Below are positions 35,174 through 48,100 of a stretch of DNA of 64,000 nt, in pieces. Within the stretch, counting starts at the first letter, position 1. Every line of letters starts with the position of its first letter. Position numbers and translations under genes: made by a program. This stretch comes from Pyrocephalus nanus (Eukaryota; Chordata; Aves; Passeriformes; Tyrannidae). The DNA is taken from the NCBI GenBank assembly GCA_038380795.1, contig CM076279.1, forward strand, positions 4,913,001 through 4,977,000, read 5' to 3'. A model generated the notes under the pieces. That model had not been told where the DNA came from. It saw nothing but the letters and a program-made list of their open reading frames with translations, and did not search any database.

Positions 35174-38100
35174 GCGGCCAGATTTGCACGTCCCCTTGAT
35201 GAGGGTTTCTTGCCACAGACCAGAAAGATTTTGTCTTACAGACTATTCCAGGCAGCCAAACAGAATTCAAACCAACAAAATGCTCAGTTATATTTATCAC
35301 AGGTCACATCAGAAGTACGTGTGAGGTGTTGAATTTATACTTGCAATATTTGTTAGGTGGCACACACTAGGATGGAAAAACTTCCTACCTAAACTGTAGC
35401 TTTTCACTTCTAAATGAGTTTCATGGTGTTGCTTTGCTGCAGTGGGGTTTTATTAATTTTTATTAATAATTTAGATTAATGTAGATTAATCACACTCATG
35501 ATTAATATAAACAGGGTGAAGCCAACTATCAGTAATTCAGGTAATAGGAGAAGCTATGTGGTAAAGTGTAATTTGAAAAAGCTGCTGAATCTGGACAAAA
35601 CCCATGAGAATCCTGTAACAGTGTAGTTTTACAGCTGCTGTTTGGTGTGTGTTGTGATAACTAGCTGTAGATTCTGCAATATGTTGGTTCAAAAAGCTTC
35701 TTAAAATGTAAACTTATCTGCATGACCCTGTATTATCATGTGTTTAGATCCATAGTTCTAGGATCAAAAGCACTCTAAGCCTAAACTGCCAAGCCTTGGT
35801 TATATGACTTGTGCATTTCTTCAGAGTTTATAGGCTATGAGTCTCCTGATAAGGAGAGCAGAATAAATAATTTAATACAGCACACTGCCTGAAGTTATTA
35901 CTGTTCATTTTTAAAGCATAGAACTACTGAGACTGATGGATAACCGGGAAAAAATGACACTACAACAGAAGGGAAAAGAAGCCATTTAGCAACTTAAACC
36001 ATCAGCAAATTGCTATGAAAATTTAGGATTGGGGTCAGATGTGGAAGGATTCCTTCAAAAGTCTTTAATGTTGTGAGTAAAATCAGAGTTTTCAGCCAGA
36101 AGAAACCCTGAGGAAGAAAGAGAAAATCCTAGAAAAAGAAGTTTAAACAAAGGTGGCTGAACCTGGGATGAAATACAGAAAGAAAAGGTAGAATACAAGT
36201 AGTAGAATTGCAAATAGAAAAATAAAGGTGAAAAACCAGCATGTGTATACGTATCACTCACATCTTCTACCAATGTATAATATGAGGTATCTTTTAGTTG
36301 GGGGAATACCAGAGACTTCTTCTTGTTTAAATTTAATTTTTTTTTAAATATGTTTCCCTATTTTCCACTTTGCTCAAACTACAGAAAACACAAATATGAA
36401 AACTTTGCAACTTCTTTCTGGAAAGAAAGAAGAAAGAGGAGAGGGGGAAGAAAGGGTTGTTGAATTAGAGGGACAAAATGTGATCCTCAAAAACCTACCT
36501 GGCAATCAGCTATTTTAGCAAAAAAAAACAAACACCAAACATCTATTGATCAAACTATTGCATAAAGAAAATAGATCTTGACTAGTATTTCATAATACTG
36601 CTGGAAAAGTTTGAAATTGTAGTGATAAAACCAGCAGATTGCGGAGTTATGGTAATGTTTCAATACTATTTCAAAGTCACAGCTCTACTAAAAATGACAC
36701 TGTGCTGATGAATTTCCCAGTAAAAACACTTCTGTCCTACAGAGAGATGGTATAAACAGGCTGAGCACAGCCAAGTAGCACTGGGCTAATAAAGCAACTA
36801 AACATGCTTTGGACTCTCAGCATGGCCATAAAAACAACCTGACTTTGGACAGCTTCAAGCTCAGCATGGTTTAGCAAAGAGCCACAGAGGACAGTGCTGT
36901 TCACTCAGGACTGCCAGTCTCCATGTGTTGGAGATGACTGATCATCACATTCTGTGTGAAGAGGGTCTAAAAGTTTCTCAAGAGCTTTTTCAGGCTCTGT
37001 GAAAGCTCCCAGGGCAGCTCGCACAACAATCCCAAGGAAAAGGGAGTAGGACCTTGAACTCCCAAGTAGTTAAACTCATAGAAAGGCAGGCAAAGCTGTG
37101 AAGTTCCAGCTGAACGGTGCCAAAGGCCTTTTCATCCTCCTAATGTGTCATTTTCTGTTGTGATTAAATTTTCCATTGGAAAAAAAAAAAAATCCGACGA
37201 GCCGCTATTTCCCTCACACCAAATCATAGTAATGAAAGTTTATAAAGTAGCCATTCATTCAATCCAAACTTATTACTCGAAGCGTGGCTCTGCTTCTTTC
37301 CCCCTGTACTCCACATTAAGCATTCCTATTCTATGGCTCTTATTATGGGAATTGTTCTGTAATGAAAACATAAATCCTCACAACAGGAGTGCATTTCCAC
37401 AAACAATGTAAGAGGGGGCACGTTCCCAGTACCTCCTATGGCTCTAATCTGTGCTACCCATTCATATGCTGTAGTTAATGCCACACTTAATGGCTTCATG
37501 ATGGAAAAAGCCTGCTAGCCTGGAGATACATGGTGCTCCAGAGGTCTCCCTCGCAGTTTGCTGTGTCCATGAGGAATCTTGTTCTTTTTGTCATAAAAAA
37601 TACAGTCACCTAATGCAGTGTGGCAGATCCCTGCTCTGGCTGGGTATAGTCAGAGGTGATTTTGCTGAGCAGAAGCTTTAATAACTGTAATGTTCATATG
37701 AATGTGCCATGCAGTTCAGCGAAACGGGAATAGAGTGTGCTGGGTAAATATGTAAAATTTGTTACCTGACAGTCCCACTGATGAACGAGTAGGAGTCAAA
37801 TTCACCCCACTTTAGAGTACAGAGGCAATGTTTCTAATTTCCTTATCGATGGGATCACTGGAAATGGCTTCTCTTCAAGTGCAAGACGAGGGAATGAAGC
37901 CTGAATATTGTGTTCTCTCTGTTTCCCCACTCTATTTCCACATAAAATGCCGTGCTAGGAACGAGTTGGCTCCCTCAGGTACCTCAAACAAGCAACTGAA
38001 GTCCCCAGGGCTGTTTGGCTGCTGCTGAGGGCAGCCCAGGGGTTTTGCCAGCCTACGTCTATGAATGTGAGCTCTCTGCTCCTGGAGAGGGAAAGGGGCT

Positions 38101-39239
38101 GGGAAGGGAGAGTGTGACACAAGTGGGGCAGGAAATATTATTACCTGATGCAATGCTACTGCTCTTATTGGGACCAACACTCTTCAGCTCCTGAGCCAGG
38201 TAAGGTTGGCAAGAAAGTTGAGTGAAACTAAAGGGAAATAAAAGTCTCCAGTAACCAGCTGCCTCGTGGTTAACAACCCTTAATGAAGCAGCCCTTAAAT
38301 GTCTGAAAGTCAAAATACTTGATACTATCAAGATATCTTTTACTGCTATAGATACTGCAAAAGTCTCAAATAGTCCTAAGAGGCTTTTATACACCTACAA
38401 CTTTTACATTATACCAGATCCTGATTTTTATTTTCAAAGATGCCAAAGATCAAACCCAAACTGTCTCTTTGATGATGTTTCCTCTCCTGATCTCACTGTG
38501 GCAGCTGAGACACACACAGCACTGCAAAGGGTGGTCTTCAGGGTGCCAAGCACTTTCTTCTCAGAGCCTCTTACTGACTGTTCCTTGTGGGACGCAGAAA
38601 ATACAAGTGTCACCTTCATTTTTGTTTTTAATCCGTGTTTTTGGAGAGATTTGTCACATATCTACACACATTTGGGCTGTCACCAAGATCTTTAATCGAG
38701 AGGAAAGTCAGGTGATGATTTACTGTTGGTGTGAGTGAAAAGGGAATATAATTCCACTCTTCCCTCCCTCAGATGACCCCAGTAGATAATTCTGCAGGGA
38801 GACACGGATTCTGCAGGACTTGTTGCTGTGGTGGACACATTTCTTTCTCCTTTTTTTTCTTAGCACACCCCTAAACTACATTTTAACAGGCACAGTCTGC
38901 TGAGAACATCAGACCTTTAATAATACAGCAAAGAATTGCAACATGGGTCCTTGAAGAGCAATTCTGCATCAGCACAGGATGGAATAAAGCTTTATATATC
39001 CCAAAGTTTTGCCTCCACATTACACTTTAATTTTTATCCATATGATAAAACCAAGAAATGCAGCTGTTGAATGAATCAGGTGTAAAAGCAACTGAAAATG
39101 CTGGTAGGAACTGAAATTCTGAGGAGTCTTGCCAGTGCTTTGTTACAGTTGTATCAAAATCTCAGTGTTCAAATCTTTCTCTAAACCTCAGGCCAAATGT
39201 AGCTTGGGTCCAACACGGAAGTTCCTGGCAGGATCCATT
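35174..39239. other. Gene-free unique sequence with some regulatory-looking stretches
   Basis: No gene found. The tract 35445-35515 repeats TTAAT and GATTAAT cores several times, including a tandem TAGATTAATG-type pair. The stretch 37180-37420 follows a 14-base A-run and retains clustered CpGs (near 37195, 37198, 37203 and 37279), unusual in this CpG-poor window. It may be a conserved element. Open frames are under 115 codons without domains. Confidence 0.6.
36411..36456. repeat. Purine tract with a 9-bp inverted repeat at its edge
   Basis: From 36420 to 36456 the plus strand is entirely A and G. The pyrimidine segment 36411-36419 (CTTCTTTCT) pairs exactly with 36424-36432 (AGAAAGAAG) across a GGAA loop. 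It is a likely structure-prone simple repeat. Confidence 0.85.
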
Positions 39240-39700
39240 TCCCATGCTGACTGTAAAGCTCTATTTTAAATGTGCTCATATTTACGTAATTAAAAAATTG
39301 TGCTGCACATCTACTTTCCATGAAGGAGCTGTTTGTGTGCTATATGTCAGCAATCAACTTTGCTGTTTCAATAGTTTAATAGCACACTTCAGATGTCATA
39401 TTTTAATGTTCTTAATTAACCAAGGGGTACACGTTTGCTCCTTAATGAATAAATGCACCTGACTCTGCTGCATTTTGTGCTGATGCTGTTAATAATTTTT
39501 TTCTGATTTTCTGACGTGTCTTAGTGATTTAGTCAAAGGTAATAGGCAAATATTCAGTGAGATAGACTGACAATTGCTCTTTATGCTTTCCTGATAATGC
39601 TGTAGACTTCACTGAGCTGCAAAGAGTTGATAAAATTGCACACACTTTACTTATTGCTGCATTATTCTTTGCTAATTGAGCCACATAGTTTAGTCAAGTG
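39240..39700. promoter_or_regulatory. Candidate conserved noncoding element
   Basis: This stretch is dense in homeodomain-type cores (TACGTAATTAA, TTAATTAACC, CCTTAATGAAT, GTTAATAATTTTT, GCTAATTGAG) and has AGATGTCA and TGACGTGTC sites, with little simple repeat. GTTAATAATTTTT resembles one side of an HNF1 site. It looks like a developmental enhancer, but without cross-species alignment this remains a guess. Confidence 0.25.
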
Positions 39701-41789
39701 TTTACAAGCTTTGCTAATAGACTTGCATACAAATTTTGTTCAATATGCTATACTGAAGAGAATGTTTACTACCTGCTGAGCTGCAGGAATCATGATAATA
39801 ACAGTTCTGAAGTTGTCAACCAGTCAATAAACACAGACAGCAGCGTAACCTGTTTATTTGGGGAGCTTATTGCTTTTGCAGTGCTCATGTAAATGATCTG
39901 GATTGACCCATATAATAACTAAGGTGGAAAGTCAATGGGGGCCAGATGCACTGCTCTGGCTTTCTCTGAAACACTGGCTACATGGTCCATTAGGCAAGAA
40001 CTTATTATTTTGCAGAGAGCGAAGTAAAACAGTGAGAAGCTTAATAGGAGTGTCTGAGTTCACACAACACACTTGGAAAGATGTCCTTAATCAAGGACCT
40101 TCAGGGCTCCAAACAGCATCGATTGCCAGAGGTGAATAATTGCTCTGAGGATGCTGGGTGGTCTCAGAGTGAGACAAAAGTGTTTTCCGCAGGAGGAGTG
40201 CAACTTGGGACAATGTGTGGCTTGTCCCACAATACTATTCCTGGCTTTCCCTTATTTTCACTTGCTTTGCTTTCGCCACACAAAAACAAGAAGCAACTAC
40301 TACCAGTTCTATGGAGTCATTTCTCCTCTCTGTCCAAACATGCACTAGTCAAATTGCATTTAGTGCAGTGCCTCTCACAGAGGTTCTTGGAAAGTGGTTT
40401 TAGACCACACTTCCATTGCAGTGGAAGGAGGAAACAATCCTGTGGCAAATCAACACCACTTAGTTAAAAAGAAATTATCACACTACAATAAAAGACCTTG
40501 TAATAATAAAAAAAAAAAATCTAATATTATTGGAGGGTGAATTTTTTCAGTTTGTAGAAAACAACAGAAATCCACAGACTTCACAGCTACTGCAGTTAGA
40601 CAGAATCAGACACCTGAGAATACAGCCCTGCCAGCCTCTGTCCTGGGGGATAAATAATGCCAATTATGAAGTTTAATTTATTTGTTAAAATGCCTCAGTA
40701 AAAGAGGAACTATTGGGAAAGGCAACATGTAAATCTCAGAATGGATTCAGCTACTTTATAAACTCTGCAAAGTGCAACAAAAGAAGCTGGTGCAAATTCC
40801 AGTTCCAGTGTCTCAGGGCTCTCTCTCCATTCTACACTCCCTTTTTCTAGCAAGGTTACCCTCTCATTCATTTTATGCATGAAACTTCCACAGTCAAAGA
40901 TTTTTCTGCAGCAAGAAGAGAATACAGAAAACTCAAGAAGTATCTGTAGAAAGCATCAGAGATAAGAGCTTTGCTAAAGCATCTGCCTTGGTCAGCAAAA
41001 TACAAGGAGATTAAGTATGGAAAAGGACAATTCAGTCAATAATAATTATAAAACCATTGTGTAGCACCAAAGAAGAGTTCAGTGAGCCAAACAGTGAACT
41101 ACAGTTCTCGTGTTGGGTGGTGATAGAAATCTGTGGCTTCATATTAAAGACATTTGTCCCTAAGCAAAACTGAAAACAAAAAGAGTTCAGTCACCCTGTC
41201 AGGAGGAACACACAGGCCCCAGGCAGGGTCTTTGCTGTGCACACCAGCACAGCAGGTAACCCTCTGGCTACCTCATTTAGTCTGGAAGACATTCCTAACA
41301 CAGTTACAAACCTCACTGCAACCACTTTGCTTTGCTTAAACCTACCTGGGACTGAAATCTATTCTAAGCTGAGGAATAGCATCAACTATGCAACTAAAAT
41401 CTCTTTTCACAAGGATTTCTCCAATTTCCAGCACCTGCCTATTCTAGTTGAGTCCACAGAGCAATTTCCCAGGCCAACAGCCTGGTCTAGGACGTTAGGT
41501 TGCACAATTCCCATTGCTTCCAGGAGACAGAAGATGTTCCTTCTCCAGTGCCCAGGTGGATTATGCTGTGTTTGTGTGCCTAGGAAGGAGATCATTCCAT
41601 GTGCTCTGTCCTCTCTGCCCTACTGGAAACCACGGGATGAACTTGTAGCCCACTGAGAGCCTCAGAACCCTGAGTTTCTGGGGGCTGGGGCTCTGGTTCA
41701 GTGCCTGGTCCATTGAATCTACCACGTGCCAAAACTTAGAACTGGAGTTTTCAAAAGCAGGCCCGATATTACTCCCTTTAGCTCAGTAC

Positions 41790-42130
41790 TTTTGGAGGCC
41801 CCTCCTGCCATCAATTAGCTCTCAGTCCTCCCATCGGTTTAATTAGCACACGCTTGGTGGAACAACAGAAAAACCTCCCTGAATGTTGAAAGGAGTCTGC
41901 AAAAAGGCCAGGCCAGTGTTATTGTGCTTTGTATCCAGGCATCCCTTTTTTTAATCCATCACAGGGCTTAGAAATGCATACACCAGTGGCACATCTCCTG
42001 TGTCCTCGTAACACTGGAAATATTAATAATCCCGAGCACTGTAGCATGGGGTAATGACTATATCTGAGCTTTAATGATGTGTTGTGTCAATCTGCAGCAC
42101 CCAGACATTAATAAGCCTGTCTTTTATATG
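41790..42130. promoter_or_regulatory. Candidate conserved noncoding element
   Basis: A compact, non-repetitive stretch with TCAATTAGC, GGTTTAATTAGCAC, ATTAATAATCCCG, CTTTAATGATG and ATTAATAAGCC sites and retained CpGs near 41834, 41853 and 42008. Open frames here carry no protein-like pattern. Called only on motif density and texture. Confidence 0.25.
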
Positions 42131-45100
42131 AAACAAGTCAGAATCCTTTATAATGGATAAAGGGCAGACATTTTAGAGAGCTGAAATAAATAGAGAAAAA
42201 AAAAAAACCACAAAATAAAGCTTTGCCTGTTTTTCTCCCCTACTAAAAGGAAAAAATATATTAAAAAAAATATTTTAAACCAAGAGCTTAATTGATAAAT
42301 CACTGATGAGAGAAAGGATTTAACATACCCTGACCAAAGTATCTTTATACATATTGTTTCGTTTTCTGCTCCATGCAAAGTCTGCAGCCAGCTGGGTGGT
42401 TTAGCAGCATCCTAGTTGTCAACCAGTCTATCAATCATCAAAAGCACATGCTTAATTTTAAGCCATTGAAGTAAGAAGTCATCAGTCCCTGCAAGTTTAA
42501 TTACATGTTTAGAAATCATTCAGCATCTAAAGCTAACAAACAACCCTATGCAATTAAAAGTACTCAAGTTCTCACTACATACTGCTGTATTTTTCTTTCC
42601 TGCTGAAAACAGACTCATGGGAAAGAAGAGATTGTATCAACAGAAGAGTTCACAAATTTCTTGATGTTGCTAAGGAATCCACCATGGTGCTATGTAGTAA
42701 AAGGTCTACTTAAGTTAAATTATCCCTTTTATTCAAAACAAAGTGGGTTTACCTTAATTTGAAAGGTGTGTTAATACAATCTGGGGACATTCATCAACAC
42801 TTCACCCTGTCAGGACTGGTTTTATGGTGTCTCAGTCACCATTAGAAAAAAATAAGGGGAAATACCTACTCCATGTCCTATTTCTGTCGTGCCATAACTG
42901 CAACTGCTTTGAATGAGATGGATCTGCTGCAAGATGGTTTTTTGCTACAGCAGAGATATCTAGGCATCAGGTAGCAATGGCAAGTTAATTTTGGAGATGA
43001 CTTTGTTCTTGGGGTGTAATTTGGGAATATGTGACTCATTTACCCACACACTGGGAGATGGAAATCACATCACTTATTACATTACATTGCACCCATCACC
43101 ACACTAAATGATCTAACAAGGGAGGCAATCTGTCCTCCCCAGTTGAAGAATAAGGGCTTTCTCTTACTCATTTTCCCATCATTCATAATTTGAGAGAAAG
43201 GAGGGAGAGAGAATGATCTTTGAAAGCGAATTGAGCAGTTCATAAGGCTTTGGTAAAGACAGGACCTTGCCCAAAGATGCTTTTTATTCATATAGTGTTC
43301 AAGAGTCAATTTTACCTTCTTACTCAGGACAGGTTATAGATTAGGCTGAATCAGTTTTGGATACCTTGGGAGCATATTTTTCTTAAAATCTGTGCCTCTT
43401 CAATATAGTTTCATTTTTCATAGTGTTTAATCTCTTTTGCTTAGTATGACCACATTTTTTTTTTTCTTAGAATTGACAAGTTATATTATATTGCTTTGGT
43501 ACTTGTTCCACATTTGGGGATCAAATGCATACTTCAAAACCATTGGAGAACAGGAACAAATGTGCTCCAGCTTCATTCCTAGATTTCAGATTAAACACTT
43601 TATTTAGGTTTTATATTACCACGCACTCTAATAAAATATTTGCATTTATTCATCAAACCTGGAATGTATATTGTAAAAAGGATGTCTACATTAAAAAAAT
43701 TGCTGTCACTACAAAGCTCTGAAAAATTACAATTTAGTATTTTTTTCTACCCCAATAATCCCATCTCTCCTATTTATTAAAAAACTCAGCAAGAAAGAAC
43801 TTCTCCTGACATCTCAAAGGAATAATTTTTTTACTGATGTCATCAGTAGTTGGAATGGAGTAGACATGAAAATTAAATTTACTTACTGTCTACCAGTCAC
43901 TCACATAGTAAATTATTCCTGCCCCAGCACTTTGGTGCAGACATGGAGTCAGTCCTCAGCTGACTTAACCACAGAATACTTCAATACAAAAGAAACCTTT
44001 GTCAGGGCTCCAACTATACAATTTGTTTTAATCTAATCAGCTTCTAATAAATTGTTGTACAAAACTTTCTTATTTGTAGTAAGCAAGATATGTAGAAGTG
44101 ATTATGTCCTCATTTTGCTTCTCTAATCAATCATAAGCTGATGACTTAGGCAAATAATCTAGTTCATAAAACAGTATGTGGCGAGTTTGTGAGGGGAACA
44201 TCCATCAAAGTCAGGGATGGGTGATTTTTATAATTTGCTCCTGTTGGTACACTTCCTATTGCATTAAATTTTAAAGAAGTTAATGGCAAGCTGAATTTTA
44301 TTCCATGTATTTCTTTTGCTCCTGTAGCCAGACACCACAGATGATGCAGGAAGATGAGAAGCATAAGAAATATAACAGTATCCCAACAACATCTGCTGGA
44401 TTTGGATCCTAAAGGTCTGCAGCACATCTCCCCATGGCCAACCCAGCCTCCCAGTCCCTCCTTCTGCAGCTGCTTTAAAGGGAATGTTCACTTTGACAAG
44501 GGATAACGGGAAAAGTGGTCACTGTGAGATATAAAAATCTATTAACCAAGTCTCCTGGCTATGCTCATCTCCTCTAGCCTTTGATAACTGATCCTCTGCC
44601 TTGTCCTTGAGATGCTCTCAAGTGCTTCAGGGTTTCCCTTTGTGCTCTCTGGGGTGGCCTCCACTGCTGCTGGAACGCTGTCACCAGGCAAAGAGCTTGT
44701 GGTTTGGACTCCCAGAAAGTTATGACTCAATTACAGTAAAACAGCGTGTCATTACTTCCCCTCGTATATGCATAAAAGTTCTTAAAACTTCAAGGTAAAT
44801 TGAGTTGGTTTCTTTGGGTTTTGCTTTGTTATTCTGCAATAATATTTATGTCCTCCACCAGCCTCAAATAATGAAAATGTCAGGGGATGTAAGACAGTGT
44901 GTGCCTGGCTTACTGAGAGTCTAAAAATATAATACCCTAAATGCAGTGCCCTTGTAATGGCTAAATATATTTTCTAATTTTCATGATGACTTGCCACTCT
45001 AAACATTGTATTTCTGCAGTTTATATTAAATCCATCCTCTCAATCTTTTGAAACAAGACTTACTAGAGTCACAGTGGCAACAGGCAATCTACTGTTATTT

Positions 45101-48100
45101 TCCCCTGTGTCCCTCCATGCACCTGGGCTCCAAATACTGGTCCTGATTCATATTACAAATTTCTCTATAGTATGAGTGTGAATCATCTTGGTAACATCAA
45201 ATTGTTTAGAAGTGGCAGCAATAAAAAGGAAAATACAGAGAGATAGAGAAGAGAAAGCTGGTGGGACAGCCATCTCTTCTGTTAGCTGCATGTGCTTTTC
45301 AGCTAAAAAAATTAAGACTTATTTGTAATTTGAGAAAATTTGAGACAATTTGATCTAGAAGTCATTAAGACACATCAAATCTGTGTGTTCACAGTGTCAC
45401 TTTTACCATTGCTTTATAATGCTTAGTCTGCTGCACAGGGCAGCACAAATAGGGCATTTCCAGCACAGGGAAAAAAGGATTTTACTCTGCATTTCCATCA
45501 TTACCCAACAAGCACAACACAAGGAAGAGCACAGCCTTGAGACTCCTAGAGTCATCTAATGACTTGGGAGAAGATTTCACACTCCCTGCTGGAAAGAGAA
45601 AGCAAGAAAAGCTGTTTTTTCAAACTGAAACCTGATTGCACCACCCGAAAATGAAGCCTGTAGTCAAATATTTGTATATACTTATCTCTGCAAATATTAG
45701 GGATTTAGAATGGAAGGCAAACAAAAAACCTGGTAATATGAGCCTCATCAAGTTCTGTGAGCATGGAAACATCTAAACCAGAATGCTCTAATTAGTGCAA
45801 ATGATGGAGATGAACAAGGAAGAACTAGTCTGGAAAGGATCTTCTTTTTCTCCAGGCTTGTAGAACTCAACACAAAACCACATATATTTATGGTTTGACT
45901 GTTTCAGCCTGCTCATGCCAAGCAAGATACAACAGAAAACTATTCTATAATACTCTTTATCCAACTGCAATATTCAAAATATCCACAAGCAACTGGATAC
46001 ATCACTATTTGCAGAAGTTTAGACATTCTCTCACCACATGCCTACAAAGACAAAGAATTAATCTCTGACACAAAGTTTACGGCTTGTATTACACAACATT
46101 TGCATCGCCCACAAAAATTAGATTTTTTGCAGATTTTATTTTTTACTGGATTTAAAAGGTGCATATCACTGACAAACCCATATGTTTATATTCAAGAGCT
46201 ATATTCTGAATCAGTAGCATCGATAGATCCAGGTTAGCCTGTAAATAGGCCCAACAAACACATATAAAGTGATCTTTTACTGGTTTAGATTCTACTTCGC
46301 ACGAAAACCAAGCACAAAACCAATCCTCTAGAAAGAGCATCAGCCATAACTTTGGGTTTTTAAATATTATTATATAACTCCTGTCAGAGACCTTTTGTTC
46401 CACAACAGCATTTTGACCAGCTTGCTGTACCCAAAACAAATTGTCAGCACTCAGGCACCGATTAATTTCAAATGAACGAGCACTTGAGAAGACATCGATG
46501 CTGATGGGGTTACTTTGCTGAACAAGCAGAGAGGAGAACCACGAGGTGACACTGGCATAAGTACCACAGGTTGTCCCCTGGCTAACAAGCCCCCTGCCAG
46601 GCAGCTGAGCTTTTTTTTGGGTGGGGGAGGATTCTTCACCTGACTCTTTCCCCAGTAAGAGCAGCAACAAGGAAACCATCAAAGATGTGATTGATAGGGC
46701 AGAAATAACCGAGCCCGTTTCAGCAGTGCTCCCAACAGGGATTGCTGGGCCATTAACTTTCCCTTTATGGCTTTTCTCCTCTTTCCGCTACGTTGGAGCC
46801 TTGACTGAGCTTTGTTCCTCACAACTGAGGTAATTGGATTGCACAGAGGTGGGAGGGGGAAAGCTGTGCCAACCAGGGGCTGCGTGGGCAGTGAGATGGT
46901 GCAATGGTTGGGAGCTGACCAGGGGGGCACATCTCAAAATATGTACATATCTGTCTATCAAAAAAAAAAAAACCTAAAAAACCCAAAAAAACTAGGTCAC
47001 TGCCAGTGAAGGTGCTGTCTCTCATTTAAACAGGATGGAAAGAGTCTTTGCTGTTTTAACTTCAGGACTAAAGTTTCTTTTCCCTTCCCTTTAAGGATTT
47101 TTTTTTTTTTTAACCCAATACCTCTGCTTATTCCAACCTATAACACTGAAATACTTAGAGTATAATGCTTTTTTCCTTTAGCTGGTGAATGCTTTCCCAA
47201 GGGAAAGGGTGCTATTCCTACACATGAATCCCTTGCAGAGAACTCTGGGATCATTCTTAATGCACAGTGCACATTTAAGAGGTTAGCAAAATTGGGACCT
47301 TCGGAACTAAAACGTAAAACTGTGTCATGGGAAGATTTAAACTACTTACAAAAGGTTTACAGCCTTCTGCAGGTTGCTGATTATGGAGAGGGGGGAAGGA
47401 TGCAGGTGCTAAGATGTCACAAGCCAGCAAAAACTTCCTGATCTTGACCTTAGACTACAATTTGACATCACAACTTTCCTGTGTTTGTATTTCACTATTC
47501 TTGTATGAAAGAAAAAGAGATTGAAATCACCTGAAGTCTGACAGGGAAAATGTTAATGTTTCCTGCTTGGTCTCTGTGGCAGGACCAGTCTCCTGGGGTT
47601 TGCACACTTTGTATCAACTCATGGTGAGTAAACAGGTTCAGCAAGAGCTCCACAATGACTTTGATCCGGGAAGACAGCGGATTTAATTGGAAAAGCTGCT
47701 TTTTATTGTAAGAGGGTTCAGCAGAACTACTCCTTTAATATCACAGGAAGCTTGTGGGAAATGGGAAGCAGTGGGACTGGCTGCCAAGGGCAGAGCCCAG
47801 AGCTGAGTAGGGGAGCATCACATCTCCACTGGTCCTGGGCTCAACTGCATCTCATGCCTTGGTTTCCATAAGGAAAAAAGCCCAACCAAACAAAAACCTG
47901 CTGCTGCAGGGCATGGTGTAACCCCTACATTCTCTAGCATTCTTTGGGTTTATACAAGAATACCTTGGCTGGCAATTCATGCCAGGATAATTGAATATAT
48001 TTTCATTTGCTGTCTTATTTAATCAGTCAGCATGTACGTAACACATCCATCAAAAGGCTGAAACTTGTAGACAAAAAACACAAACAAGCAACTTGCTAAT

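Noticed and set aside
46152..46682. 176-codon minus-strand frame starting with a leucine run, like a signal peptide
   Set aside because: The hydrophobic start is short, the rest has no domain or cysteine pattern, and another frame overlaps.
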